Shown: positions 33,235-43,178, numbered from the stretch's first letter. The stretch is DNA of 64,000 bases from Terriglobia bacterium (GCA_020073165.1 JAIQFP010000014.1:1-64000), one strand, 5' to 3'. The notes: generated by a model not told the origin, from the sequence alone. A program made the numbers and translations.

Positions 33235-34869
33235 ATGGCAGACTCATCCCTCGCCGAGGAATGGTTGCAGACACCGGCAGAGCTGCCGGCCGCGGCCTTG
33301 TCCCAAGACGCGAAAACCGCCGAGCGCATCGCCGCCATCGCGGCGTTGCTGGACGGCCCCTCGGGTCAACCGCTGCGCGAGGAGATGGGTCAGTGGGTGG
33401 TCCAGTTCCTGCCAGTGGAGCGCCTGGTGCCAAAGCTCTACGCGAAGTGGCGTCCGGTGGTGCGCGACGCCATGCTGTTCATGCTGTCCCATCTATCTAC
33501 CGCGCGCTTGGCACCCAAGCTGGTGGAGCAGATGGACCTTCCATCCGGTACGTCACCTGAAGCGCGGCTGTTGCGGCTCATAGCTAAGGTGCCGGGGCTG
33601 CAGAAACTCGGGCAAGTGCTGGCGCGAAACCGTCATTTGCGCGGCTCTCTGCGCAAGGCGCTCTCGGAGTTGGAAAATGGAATCTCCGATGTGAGCGCAG
33701 GGGAGATCCGCGCCATCATCCTCGAGGAACTGGGGTCGCGGCTGGAACGCTGCGCAGTTGAGCTCGAGCCCGTTCTTCTGTGCGAAGCCAGCGTCAGCGC
33801 GGTCGTGCGGTTCACCTGGTTCAACCCAGATCTGGGAGGCCGCGAGCGGGGTGTGTTCAAGGTCATGAAGCCCTACATTCCCGCCTGTTTCGCCGAGGAC
33901 ATGGAATTGCTGGCACGACTGGCAACCCACCTCGGATCCAGGCACCGGTCCGGTTCTTCCCAGCACGTGCTTTCCGACACCTTTAACGACGTCCGGCGGC
34001 TGCTGCAGCACGAGGTGGAATTTTCCCGCGAACAGGCGACGCTGCTGGAGGCATCGCGCTTTTACAGTTCGGTTCCCGGCGTGTGCGTGCCGCGGCTGAT
34101 TCAGCCGCTGTGCACGCCCACCATTACCGCAATGACCGAACAGCATGGAAAGAAGATCACGAATGCGGTGGCGCGGATGCCGGCGTGGCGCCGGGTTCAG
34201 GTTTCACAGCAGCTCATCGAAACCCTGGTTGCTGCCCCTTTGTTTGCGCCTACAGGGGACGTGATGTTCCACGCCGATCCTCATGCCGGCAACCTGCTGT
34301 ACGACAAACGCAGCGGAGAACTCGTCGTTCTCGACTGGGCGCTCACCCAGCACCTCAGCCACGACCAGCGCCGCCATCTTGCCCTGTTGTTCCTGATGAT
34401 GGCCTTGCGGGATCCGGTGGGCGTCTCCAACGCGATTCACGGCCTTAGTCAAAAAGGAAGAAGGCGCAAACGGTCGCAGGAGCGTGTGATCCGCGAGCAC
34501 GTGACCCGCTTCATCGACCAACTGCCGCTCGCTCGTCTCCCGGGCGCTGTAGATGCCATGAATCTGTTGGAAGACATCGCATGGAAGGGTATACGGCTGC
34601 AAACGCCGCTGCTTCTGTTCCGCAAGGTGCTGTTCACCCTGGATGGCATCCTGCATGACATCGCGGCCCCAGACCTTACCATTGAGTCCGTCATTGCCCG
34701 CCATATTCTGCAGGGATGGCTGACTGATCTCAGAACCTTCGGTTCGCCGCTCTCTCGTAAGGACTGGGTCCTAGTGCAGTGCAGCGCGCTGCTCTATGGC
34801 GGCCGCTTATGGGTGCAGTTGGCGCAGAAGGCGTTGGATCGGTACTCTCCCGGCGCGGCTCGCGCTTGA
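33235..34869 (+). CDS. ABC1/UbiB/AarF-type atypical kinase
   Basis: The 544-aa protein has the ABC1 kinase fold: a long helical N-terminus with LQKLGQVLARNRHLRGSLRKAL (corresponding to the KxGQ helix), an ATP-lobe segment GVFKVMKPYIPACFAEDMELL with the conserved Lys, and the catalytic loop VMFHADPHAGNLLYD followed by ELVVLDWALTQHLS. Family members such as UbiB and ADCK3 are atypical ATPase/kinases that support ubiquinone or other isoprenoid-lipid biosynthesis. No ubi or men genes are nearby. The usual C-terminal membrane pair is not evident, so its exact subfamily is open. Confidence 0.85.
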   Translation: MADSSLAEEWLQTPAELPAAALSQDAKTAERIAAIAALLDGPSGQPLREEMGQWVVQFLPVERLVPKLYAKWRPVVRDAMLFMLSHLSTARLAPKLVEQMDLPSGTSPEARLLRLIAKVPGLQKLGQVLARNRHLRGSLRKALSELENGISDVSAGEIRAIILEELGSRLERCAVELEPVLLCEASVSAVVRFTWFNPDLGGRERGVFKVMKPYIPACFAEDMELLARLATHLGSRHRSGSSQHVLSDTFNDVRRLLQHEVEFSREQATLLEASRFYSSVPGVCVPRLIQPLCTPTITAMTEQHGKKITNAVARMPAWRRVQVSQQLIETLVAAPLFAPTGDVMFHADPHAGNLLYDKRSGELVVLDWALTQHLSHDQRRHLALLFLMMALRDPVGVSNAIHGLSQKGRRRKRSQERVIREHVTRFIDQLPLARLPGAVDAMNLLEDIAWKGIRLQTPLLLFRKVLFTLDGILHDIAAPDLTIESVIARHILQGWLTDLRTFGSPLSRKDWVLVQCSALLYGGRLWVQLAQKALDRYSPGAARA

Positions 34870-34927
34870 GAACAGTACTTCGGGCATTAGGAGAGAGAGC
34901 GGCTACTGCCGTCAGAGCACTCCATCG

Positions 34928-36835
34928 TCACCGCACCGTGATCAGTTGGCTCAATTTGACCCCAAGAAATGGCCCAGTCACCTCGAGCACCAGTTTGTCA
35001 GGGTGCTCGGACGCGAACTCGAAATCGTAGGTTTCACCCACGGTAATGGACTGTTGTGCCGGCCGCAAGGTCGCCTGTGCATCCGGCAAGGTCCAGCCGT
35101 CTTTTGCGAGGGCGCGCCACGAGACCGGCTTCGAATCGGCCAATAGCGAAATCTTGGTGTCGGAATCGTTGGTACCGATATTGATAAATCGGAAGCGATA
35201 GCGCGTGCCGGCCTTCAGCACCAGCGGACCGGGTTGCGGACTGCCGTTCAGAACCATGGGATGCACCGACTCGTCCGGGCCGGCGCGGCCGATGAGGAAC
35301 ACCTTATCCACATCGGGATCGAATTTTTGTCCGGGTTCCACGACGATAATCGGGCCATACAGCCCGCTGGTGAGTTGCCCGACATCATGCCAGTGGGTGT
35401 GGTAGATGAAGGTACCGGCCCGGGGAGGAGTCATGCGGGCGAGAAACGTACCGCCTGGCGGAATCGGAGGCGTGATCTGCGGCGCCTCGCCGCCCCATCC
35501 GGGGACACCGTCGTAGTAGCTCTCCAGTTCGATGCCATGCCAATGCACGGCAGTGACTTCGTGGAGTTGATTTACAACTTGGATTTCCGCGGTCTCGCCA
35601 CGAGTCAGCACCAGAGGGGCGCCGGGGATCGGTGGAGGATCGGAAGTCTCCTTCGCGTCGCCCTCCTGGATGAGGTAGCCCATTCCGAGCGGAGAGAAGC
35701 GGCTGGCCGGCCGCTCGCGCACCAGAAGCCGCAGATGACGCGTGGGCGCGGTGGAACTGGTCAGGGGCAGGCGCTCCCCAGCGGGCGAGACGTTAATGCC
35801 GAGAACCAGCCCACCCATGCCGGCGGAATCAGCGTCGTGCGCGGCATGTTCCGAAGCCTGCTCCGGTGGATGCGAAGTCAAGCTTTCCTGTGACAACATG
35901 TGGGCAATCATGTGGCAGTGCAGGATCCAGTTCCCTGCACGGTCGGGCTTCCACGTCAGGGATGTTGTTCCTCCCGGAATCAGGTACTGGGTCACGGCGT
36001 GGGGAGTTTCGTCTGGCGCATACAGGCGGTCATGTTCGCCGTCCCCAAGGCTATTCACCTGGAAGAAAAACCCGTGCAGGTGCATGGCGTGATCGCTCAT
36101 GCTGGGGTTGAGGATACGCCAGTGTGCGGTGTCACCGACCTTCAGGGACAGGCGCTCCGTGTAAGGCCAGGACTTGCCGTTGATGGCAGGGGTTTCGCGA
36201 AAGGGAGGGGTAATGATTCCTCCCATCCACAAGGTGATGATAAAGACCCGGTCGTCGGGCACGCTTCCGGGCGGGTCTACGATGAAACCACCGACCAGTT
36301 GGCTCTCGATTCCGAACGGGCCTTCACCCATGGGAAGGTCATCGGTGATGGTGAGCGACCCGACTTCCCTTAGGGACTCCTTCATGCTTCGGGCGCTGTA
36401 GTAGTAAGTCCCGACTGTAGTGGCCGAGAAGCGTACCTCCGCAGTCTGTCCCGCAGCGATACGCAGCGGTTCCGAGCTCGCGGCCTCATGCGAATGAAGA
36501 CCGCGCAGATACATGGTCACGGGCAGTGAGTTGTGAATGCTGGCGTGAACCTCGGTGCCCTGGGGAACGCGAATGAGAGGGCCGGGAATCTGCGGGGCCT
36601 TGCCTGGTTCGGCAAATACGTAAACGGGAAAACTGGGCCCTCCGTCCTGCTCGGGATACCAGGTTGCCTGCAACAACTCCAGCTGAATGGTAAATAAGCC
36701 ACGCTCCAGTTGGCCGCCAACGACCCGGTTATCGTTGGCTTGTGCGATGGGAACGGTATTGGCGCTGCCTTCATTCGCAACAGCGCCCAATGCGATGAAG
36801 GGAACCAACACGGCGGTCAGCAGTCGGTGGATCAC
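34928..36835 (-). CDS. Exported multicopper oxidase with permuted cupredoxin order
   Basis: The 635-aa protein has a signal peptide and four cupredoxin-like domains. Domain A (about 45-165) resembles a laccase first domain but its copper motifs are degraded (GLHSHE, YYYSARSM). Domain B carries HLHG (252-255) and HCHMIAHM (306-313), normally found in the last domain and supplying type 1 copper. Domain C carries HWHG (431-434) and HTHWHD (479-484), normally first. Domain D resembles the usual middle domain. All four His pairs of the trinuclear site are present, so the enzyme should oxidise a substrate (phenol, metal ion) with O2, but in a rearranged order. It stands alone, converging with the UbiB-type gene. 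Confidence 0.88.
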   Translation of the reverse strand: MIHRLLTAVLVPFIALGAVANEGSANTVPIAQANDNRVVGGQLERGLFTIQLELLQATWYPEQDGGPSFPVYVFAEPGKAPQIPGPLIRVPQGTEVHASIHNSLPVTMYLRGLHSHEAASSEPLRIAAGQTAEVRFSATTVGTYYYSARSMKESLREVGSLTITDDLPMGEGPFGIESQLVGGFIVDPPGSVPDDRVFIITLWMGGIITPPFRETPAINGKSWPYTERLSLKVGDTAHWRILNPSMSDHAMHLHGFFFQVNSLGDGEHDRLYAPDETPHAVTQYLIPGGTTSLTWKPDRAGNWILHCHMIAHMLSQESLTSHPPEQASEHAAHDADSAGMGGLVLGINVSPAGERLPLTSSTAPTRHLRLLVRERPASRFSPLGMGYLIQEGDAKETSDPPPIPGAPLVLTRGETAEIQVVNQLHEVTAVHWHGIELESYYDGVPGWGGEAPQITPPIPPGGTFLARMTPPRAGTFIYHTHWHDVGQLTSGLYGPIIVVEPGQKFDPDVDKVFLIGRAGPDESVHPMVLNGSPQPGPLVLKAGTRYRFRFINIGTNDSDTKISLLADSKPVSWRALAKDGWTLPDAQATLRPAQQSITVGETYDFEFASEHPDKLVLEVTGPFLGVKLSQLITVR

Positions 36836-37007
36836 GGGTGCGCCCCCATAAGGTGGAATCTGGTGGGGAGGCTAACGCGGTCGCGCCCATCTGTCAAACG
36901 TGGCGCCAGGAATTTCTTTTGGCCGTATGATCGCTGGACATCCGCCCAAAAAGAGGGGCCATCGAGGTCGCTCGATGGCCTTATTGATTCTGCTCCTCTG
37001 AGCAATC

Positions 37008-40000
37008 TCAGAAGATGAACTTCAGCCCAAATTGTACCTGGCGGGCGTCAAACGCTGACTTGAACGCCAGCGGTTGTGACGGGTCAGAGGTTTTGAAGCC
37101 GCTGATGTGATAGGGGCCGTTCAACAAAGTGCCGCCATTTGGAAGAGCAAAGCTCGGGTCTGCCGGCAACTGGTCGTTGACCGCGCTGAAGTTGGTGTGG
37201 TTCAGAATGTTGGTTCCCTCGACCAGCATATCCAGCTTCATCCCACGTTCCCGGTCAACGTAGAACGACTTGGTCACCCGCATATCCAGGCCATAGAAGT
37301 TTGGTCCGATCCCGGTATTGCGGCCCGCGTTCCACGGACGCGCGTACAGAGATTCACCCAGCGTCCCGTTCTGCAGTCCCGGAACCCGGATGGTGAATGG
37401 AATTCCAGTTCTCACCGACAGCACCGGCGAGATAGTCACATCGGCCAGCACTCGCGACAGGGCGTTGCCCCCATGCGTGAATGGAGTGGTGTACACCGCG
37501 CTCGCCACAAAATTGTGCGTGATGTTGAATGCCGAGACCCCGCGCTCCAGGTCGATCCTGGTCGGGCGGAAGGGCATGAAGTTGTTGTTGAAGTCGGTGT
37601 TGTCGTCGATCGACCGGCTATAGGTGTAATTGGCCTGGAACTGCAGTCCGTCGCTGAAGCGCCGGTTCAGCGAGATGGTCACGCCGTGATAGATCGAACT
37701 GCCGATCGAGGAATAGGTTTCAATCTGCGTGTATTTCGGGTTGATTTGAGTATAGATCGGACCGACAAAGGGATCGATGGCACCCGTCTCCATGACGTTG
37801 GTATCAATGGGGAGCTGTTGATGGAGGCCATGGTACATCTGGTAGGCAACCTCCAGCGACATGTTGTGCACCAACTCCCGCTGCACACTCAAGCTCGCCT
37901 GCACCGAGTGAACGTTCTGGAACCCCCGGTTCGTGTTGACGATCACCTGGTTGTTCTGGCCAGGCACTTGAAAACCCAGTGCGCCCAGATCATCGGCGGT
38001 GAGCTGGCCGAAGGGCAGCTTGCCGGTCGCAACCCCGTAGCCCCACAGTTCGACAGGAATCGGTAAGTGCGTATTGGGATCGATCTCCGAAATTGAACTG
38101 GCGAACTGATTGATGTACTTCCCGCTCCCACCCAGCAAGTTCAGAATGTAATCGTTGTAGAACGGTACAGGTGCGACGAACACGCCGCCCCCGCCTCGTA
38201 TGACTGTCTTCTGATCGCCGCCGGGATTCCAGGCGAATCCCACTCGCGGCGAGAAGAACACATGGTGCGGAATCGGCGAGGCCTCCGCGCTATAGTCCAT
38301 CCGGCCTCCGAAGTCCACAGTGAAGGTCGGGGTAACCTTCCACGAGTCCTGGGCATACACCCCCAGGTTATGGCCCCAGCCCTGCCACTGCGGATTCCCG
38401 AATCCCTGCCGGAACGCCACGGGAATACCCATATCGAAGGACTGCAGCGCGCTCAAGGTGACGTCGGAACCGGGCAGCCCGACCGGAGACGCCGCCAGAT
38501 AGGCGAAAGCTTCCGGCGACAGCAGCGAACTCAATGGAAGGACGAGCGGGATGGCTCCATCGTAGAAATTGAACTCGCCCCGCATCCACAACTGGTCGTT
38601 AATCAGGTAACTGACCGGCCGGTAGGACCCACCAAACTTCATGGTGTGGCGTGCCTTCGTCCAGGTGACGCTGTCTTCAAACTGGAAGCGCCGCTGCCGG
38701 GCATTGTATGGCTCGTAGTGTTCACCCTGGAAATTCCCCAGGCTGCCGAGTGTGAGATACGCGGTGTCGGGAGAAACCAAGGGAACCTTGGCCGTGTCAC
38801 TAGGTACCACCTGCACCCGCAACTGGTTCAGCAAGTGAGGGCTGAAGACGTGGCTCCAGCTGCCTAGCAAGGTGTAGTCCCTCCAATACTGCAATGTCGC
38901 ATCGTCCCAGGAATTGAGCGGATCCAGGATGTACATGCGGCTGGAGTCGTCGTTCATCAGCGCGAATCGTACGTTGATAGTGTCGTTGGAAGACGGCTGA
39001 TAATCGACGCGGGTGACCCAATTATGGAACTTCTTCCAGTCGTTGAAAGTTCCCGTGTTGGGGTTCAGTAACCTTGCCGTATCCGGAAAACTAGCCGGAG
39101 TCAATACGAATTGAAGGAGCCCGGCGATGGGCAGCAGGTTTGGGTCCCCTGACGCGGCCAATTTATTCACGTACGCGATTTGAGCGGGATAGGAGCTGAA
39201 GGGCTGCGCCGCCGCACTCGTGGCATAGGAACGGAATTGCGGCGTGTCCGTCTTCATGAACTCATATGAGGTGAAAAAGAACAGTTTGTTCTTGATGATC
39301 GGTCCCCCAAAGGTCACACCGGGCACGAAGTTCTGCTCGGTCGCCTTGTTCCCGGTCTTGGGTGCAAAGTAGTTAGCCGCGTCGGTGCTCTGGTTGCGGA
39401 AAAACGCGTACACACTGCCGTGATATTCGTTGGTGCCGCCCCGCGTTACGATGTTTACGGCGGTTCCGCTGGTAAATCCAAACTCCGCCGCAAACGAGCT
39501 GCGGTTTACCTGGAACTCCTGGATGGAGTCGACGGGCGTGTGGGGCGTTCGCAGTTGTCCCGACCCGTAGTCGTTTTCACCTCCGTCGATGGTGACCAGG
39601 TTGTTGCGGCCGTTGCTGCCACCGATGGAGAACCCTGAGCTCTGGAAACCGGAAAACCCGGGGTTCTGGGCGCGCGGCGCTTCCGACTTGGAGACACCGG
39701 GCAAGGTGAAGACTGATCCCGTGAAATCACGGGCCAGGTTGGGTAGGTCGATGACCTGCCTTTCACCGATGGTGTTGGCTTGTTGGGTCTGTTCGGTTTG
39801 GACCAGCGCCGCTTCACCGGAGACTTCCACGGTGGCGGCCATCGACCCTATCTGCAGGTGAATGTCGTAGTTCGCAATCTGACCTACGGAAAGGGAGACG
39901 TTTCCTGCGGCTTTGGCAAAACCTTGTGCCTCAACTTGGATCTGGTACGTTCCCGGCGTGAGTAACGGGATCCGGTATTCACCGTCACCGCCTGTCACTA

Positions 40001-40187
40001 CTGTCTTGCTGAAACCCGTATTTGGGTTCTTGATCGTTACCTTGGCGCCCGCAACCAGCAAGTTCTGCGGGTCAAGAACCGTGCCTTTCAGGGTCGCTGT
40101 CGAGTAGTCAACTTGGCCATATCCAAGTGGAGGAGGGATGAGCGCGATTGACAACAGAACGAGGAGAACAAACTGTCTGGTTGACAT
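37008..40187 (-). CDS. TonB-dependent receptor, Oar-like, with carboxypeptidase regulatory-like N-domain
   Basis: The 1059-aa outer-membrane protein has a signal peptide (STRQFVLLVLLSIALIPPPLGYGQ), a carboxypeptidase regulatory-like Ig domain (ATLKGTVLDPQNLLVAGAKVTIKN...YRIPLLTPGTYQIQVEAQGF), a plug domain (GERQVIDLPNLARDFTGSVFTLPGV) and a long barrel ending in Phe (VQFGLKFIF). This Oar-like type is greatly expanded in Acidobacteria and is thought to import or bind plant or microbial polymers and their fragments. ATG 40187 has GGAGG in front. No TonB, ExbB or degradative enzyme is adjacent, so the ligand cannot be inferred. Confidence 0.93.
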   Translation of the reverse strand: MSTRQFVLLVLLSIALIPPPLGYGQVDYSTATLKGTVLDPQNLLVAGAKVTIKNPNTGFSKTVVTGGDGEYRIPLLTPGTYQIQVEAQGFAKAAGNVSLSVGQIANYDIHLQIGSMAATVEVSGEAALVQTEQTQQANTIGERQVIDLPNLARDFTGSVFTLPGVSKSEAPRAQNPGFSGFQSSGFSIGGSNGRNNLVTIDGGENDYGSGQLRTPHTPVDSIQEFQVNRSSFAAEFGFTSGTAVNIVTRGGTNEYHGSVYAFFRNQSTDAANYFAPKTGNKATEQNFVPGVTFGGPIIKNKLFFFTSYEFMKTDTPQFRSYATSAAAQPFSSYPAQIAYVNKLAASGDPNLLPIAGLLQFVLTPASFPDTARLLNPNTGTFNDWKKFHNWVTRVDYQPSSNDTINVRFALMNDDSSRMYILDPLNSWDDATLQYWRDYTLLGSWSHVFSPHLLNQLRVQVVPSDTAKVPLVSPDTAYLTLGSLGNFQGEHYEPYNARQRRFQFEDSVTWTKARHTMKFGGSYRPVSYLINDQLWMRGEFNFYDGAIPLVLPLSSLLSPEAFAYLAASPVGLPGSDVTLSALQSFDMGIPVAFRQGFGNPQWQGWGHNLGVYAQDSWKVTPTFTVDFGGRMDYSAEASPIPHHVFFSPRVGFAWNPGGDQKTVIRGGGGVFVAPVPFYNDYILNLLGGSGKYINQFASSISEIDPNTHLPIPVELWGYGVATGKLPFGQLTADDLGALGFQVPGQNNQVIVNTNRGFQNVHSVQASLSVQRELVHNMSLEVAYQMYHGLHQQLPIDTNVMETGAIDPFVGPIYTQINPKYTQIETYSSIGSSIYHGVTISLNRRFSDGLQFQANYTYSRSIDDNTDFNNNFMPFRPTRIDLERGVSAFNITHNFVASAVYTTPFTHGGNALSRVLADVTISPVLSVRTGIPFTIRVPGLQNGTLGESLYARPWNAGRNTGIGPNFYGLDMRVTKSFYVDRERGMKLDMLVEGTNILNHTNFSAVNDQLPADPSFALPNGGTLLNGPYHISGFKTSDPSQPLAFKSAFDARQVQFGLKFIF

Positions 40188-40926
40188 CGAGACCTCCATG
40201 CTTCAGTGGCATGCCGTAACTCTGAGGGCCGTTCATCCATTTCAGATAGCGAGCCAGCACCAATGTTCGTGGGGAAACTGCATCAATCCACTGGGGCATC
40301 ACTCACTGTCGCGCCGAATTCGACGAGTCCTTGACTGCTCCAGGTAGGAAGTGTTGAAACGACTAGTACCGCACGACGATACTCGGCGTTCGACGGCAAG
40401 TTACTGCAGAATAACGGGCATGTCTGTGACTGACCTCACCCAGTCGAGTGAGATTGCATGGCGCGGACCGGGGTTTGGCGGTGTCTTGACATCGGGACAC
40501 TCCTATTTGCCAACTACGGTTCACAATCCGCTGGAGAATACATGCTCCACGGATCGCTCTGAGTGCACTCAATGGATCAGCACTCGCGAGTTGTTCCCAG
40601 GGGAAGCGTTTTTCGCGGGATCCTCGCAAAGCCGCCAAAAATCATGCCCCGCGCGTTGACGTGTCGATGTCCGCCTCCATCGATATCTCCTGAACGTGGC
40701 GCGGATTAGGGAGGCGGTGAGCGAGTCCGTGAGCAATTCGGTCTCTAACAGCGTAGGTATCCAAATGAATGCGCAAGCAGGATTCCCGTTCGGGTCCCGA
40801 GTTTTCCCTAAATGGGAAGGTGGCCTTAGCCAGCGGGGTCCCACAGCGTAGAGCTAGTGATCGCTCAAGCTTTGCAGGAGGTGGGGGGGCGGGTCTACGG
40901 CAAGTCCGGTGGACGTGGAATCGCCA
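40188..40926. other. Long intergenic region without a supported gene
   Basis: About 740 bp between the receptor gene and the lipase gene. No frame on either strand has convincing coding character. A TTGACA at 40490-40495 could be a -35 element, without a good -10. The region may contain the long regulatory leader of the receptor gene, as is common upstream of such transporters. Confidence 0.5.
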
Positions 40927-41766
40927 TCACCGAATTGAGGACCGCCGGGGTGAATGCGACACGCCGTTGTTCCGGCCATTGCTGTGGCTCGCCGCTGAAC
41001 CGTTGCGGGTTTGTGCCATGGCCAGGCGCTCGGCGATGAGCGCGTAAACAGAAGAATTAAATGCCAGCCCGAGGTGAGTGCCCGACACCTCAAAATCCAC
41101 CTCCGGGTTCCGGGTCATGCAATACCGCCAGTCCACGATTCCGTCATCCCGCGTGTAGATGGCGGTCTCCAGCACCGAGCCCGAAATATCCTGCCGTAGG
41201 GATTCGAGGAAATTGCAAGTGCAGCGTCCGGTGTAACAGCCGGGAAGCACGCCGCCGCCGTGTTCTTCCAGAATCCGCTTGCGAACCATTTCGACAACGC
41301 GGAGAACGCCGCTATGCATCACCGTACCGCGGAAGGGTGCACCCAGCGTGATGACCGACGCAATAATATCCGGTCTCTGATGGGCGATGGCACGGGCAAT
41401 AATACCTCCCAGGCTGTGCCCAATCACATGGATTTTGCCTCGCGTTTCCTTGCGCGCTTTGGCAATGGTTTCATTCAGACGGCGCTGGATCAGCAGGTTT
41501 GGACACTCCGCATTCAGCCCGATCCCGGAGAAGTAGGGCCGGTATCCGATGCGCTGCAGCCAGGCATGCAGTTCCATCAGGTAGATGTCCGTGCCCAGAA
41601 AACCGGGAATGACCACCACTCCGGAGCTGTCGCCGTGCGGCACGCCGAGACCGTAATAGGTGGGCGTCGCGTGCAAGAGAAGAAGCTCCGCGGCGACGAG
41701 CGCCTCGCTCCAAGGTGAGACGTCAGCTTCTTTGTGACCTTGATAATCCCTTTGACGTGCAGCCAT
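40927..41766 (-). CDS. Alpha/beta hydrolase, lipase/esterase-like
   Basis: The 279-aa protein contains VVVIPGFLGTDIYLMELHAWL (oxyanion region), the nucleophile elbow VIGHSLGG (S118), an acid in YTRDDGIVDWRY and a histidine in GTHLGLAFN. These are the features of bacterial triacylglycerol lipases of the EstA/LipA type. There is no signal peptide, so it is probably cytoplasmic. Three Cys lie close together (GCYTGRCTCNF), which is unusual and might bind a metal. It sits next to storage-granule genes and could act on acylglycerols or polyester; this is inference. Confidence 0.82.
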   Translation of the reverse strand: MAARQRDYQGHKEADVSPWSEALVAAELLLLHATPTYYGLGVPHGDSSGVVVIPGFLGTDIYLMELHAWLQRIGYRPYFSGIGLNAECPNLLIQRRLNETIAKARKETRGKIHVIGHSLGGIIARAIAHQRPDIIASVITLGAPFRGTVMHSGVLRVVEMVRKRILEEHGGGVLPGCYTGRCTCNFLESLRQDISGSVLETAIYTRDDGIVDWRYCMTRNPEVDFEVSGTHLGLAFNSSVYALIAERLAMAQTRNGSAASHSNGRNNGVSHSPRRSSIR

Positions 41767-42251
41767 CGATGAGCCCGTTTTGCTCTCCTCTATTCGAGTT
41801 GCAAAGCGCCGTCCGGGGGCTACCCGGACTTACGCGAAACAAACCCTCACGGGTTGGAGGCGGGCTGATGACTGCCCTGGCTGGGGGCGACCTTCCTGCG
41901 TCCTCACCCGCTGCATAGTACACCCATTCGCCTGGAATTTCTACCGGTCCGATGACCCCTGGCGGTTACCAGCGTCTAAGCTGGAAGGCGCGCCGGTACG
42001 CTCTTCCCGGGCCAAACCCTTCCCCACCAATGGCTTGTTGTGGGGGGGGCGCCGTGACCCGAGATTCAGACGAACAGCGTCGTCAGATGGCCGCCAATCG
42101 TTGGCCTGAAGACTCACCATGAAGATACCGCTGACGTGCCCTTGTAGTCGACAAGGGCACGTCAGCGCAGTGCTTCAGAAGGCGCCGCTTCGGGGCATGC
42201 TGAACTGCCCAGAGCCACAGACACAACCCGACGGCATCAGTCTATATCGTC
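41767..42251. other. Intergenic region between phasin and lipase genes
   Basis: About 485 bp without a supported gene. It holds a perfect 17-bp inverted repeat (42129-42167, listed separately) and a G run at 42041-42049. Both flanking genes are on the minus strand, so the region carries the 3' end of the phasin transcript and the lipase promoter. Confidence 0.5.
42129..42167. repeat. Perfect 17-bp inverted repeat with 5-nt loop
   Basis: CGCTGACGTGCCCTTGT (42129-42145) is the exact reverse complement of 42151-42167, around the loop AGTCG. It lies 85 bp beyond the phasin stop. There is no T tract on either side, so it is not a standard intrinsic terminator; it may stabilise the 3' end of the phasin message or be a protein-binding or mobile palindrome. 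Confidence 0.85.
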
Positions 42252-43178
42252 TTACGCCACCGCGTGGGCCGGATGCGCCTCTCCCTTGGCCGCGCGAACC
42301 GGCCGCTTTCCACGGCGCACCGTCTTGGTTTCATGCTTGACCGCGGCCTTGGGTTTCAGCATGACGTCCATCAACGCCTTCTGAGCATCGACAAAGCTCT
42401 TGACCCCTTCCCGCGTCATGTCCGACAAGGGTACGAACGGGAATGGCTTCAGCATCTCCATCGTCTTGCCGGCGGCTTTCAGATTCATGTGAACCTGTCG
42501 GCCTGCCAGGTCGGACAGTTTTTTCTGCGCATCGATGTAGGTGTCGGTTGCCTGGCGCGCCAACTCCAGCAACTCAGTCTTCTTGATTTTCTTGGCTCCA
42601 TTGGTGTGCTTGCCGCTCGTCACTTTGGTCGTTTCCTCAGCAACCACATCGAGGAACTTCTTCTGTGCGTGGACAAAGTTCTCCATTGCTTCACGAGCAA
42701 GCTCCACCAGGTGCTCGCCTTTGAAGGGTTTGCCGGTCTTGGCTGCCTCCAGCCAGGCATGCGTCTGCTTGCTCGCGATCTTCAGATATTCGTGCTGCAT
42801 CTCAATAAAGGTGCCGATGCCACGACGGAGCAGGTCGGTCATCGCCACGGCAGCTGTGGAGTCGCCCACGCGCTCCTTCACTCCGGTCATGACGATTTCG
42901 TTCTGCTTCTGTGCCAGGTTGAGAAGAACATTTTGGGCTTCAATGAAATTGGACATGCCCTCGCCCGCCAATTCGGTCAGAACGCTGGTTGGAGAATGCA
43001 GGGGATTGGAAAACTGCTCGCGCAGCAGGTTCATGACGCTGGCATTCTGCCGCATCGCCAGATCTACGAGAATTCGCTGCGTCGCGAAGAAAGTATCCAT
43101 GCCCTGCCGCATCCATCCTGACAGCATGGAACCCAAAGACGCCTCCCGTGGATGAACGGGCTTCACATCTGCTCGCAT
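42252..43178 (-). CDS. Phasin-like granule protein with six internal repeats
   Basis: The 308-aa protein is built from six copies of an approximately 45-residue amphipathic helical unit with the core (A/G)hxxFhxAQxxhhxhhxxQ: GMDTFFATQRILVDLAMRQ, GMSNFIEAQNVLLNLAQKQ, GIGTFIEMQHEYLKIASKQ, AMENFVHAQKKFLDVVAEE, ATDTYIDAQKKLSDLAGRQ and GVKSFVDAQKALMDVML. The C-terminus is Lys/Ala-rich, as in histone-like PhaF-type tails. Phasins coat polyhydroxyalkanoate granules. The divergent neighbour encodes a PhaR-type regulator, which supports the call. AGGAGG precedes ATG 43178. No PHA synthase gene is in the window. Confidence 0.8.
   Translation of the reverse strand: MRADVKPVHPREASLGSMLSGWMRQGMDTFFATQRILVDLAMRQNASVMNLLREQFSNPLHSPTSVLTELAGEGMSNFIEAQNVLLNLAQKQNEIVMTGVKERVGDSTAAVAMTDLLRRGIGTFIEMQHEYLKIASKQTHAWLEAAKTGKPFKGEHLVELAREAMENFVHAQKKFLDVVAEETTKVTSGKHTNGAKKIKKTELLELARQATDTYIDAQKKLSDLAGRQVHMNLKAAGKTMEMLKPFPFVPLSDMTREGVKSFVDAQKALMDVMLKPKAAVKHETKTVRRGKRPVRAAKGEAHPAHAVA

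Noticed and set aside
40188-40926. Small genes in the gap upstream of the TonB-dependent receptor
   Set aside because: Several short frames exist on both strands but none has a ribosome binding site, recognisable domain or protein-like composition.
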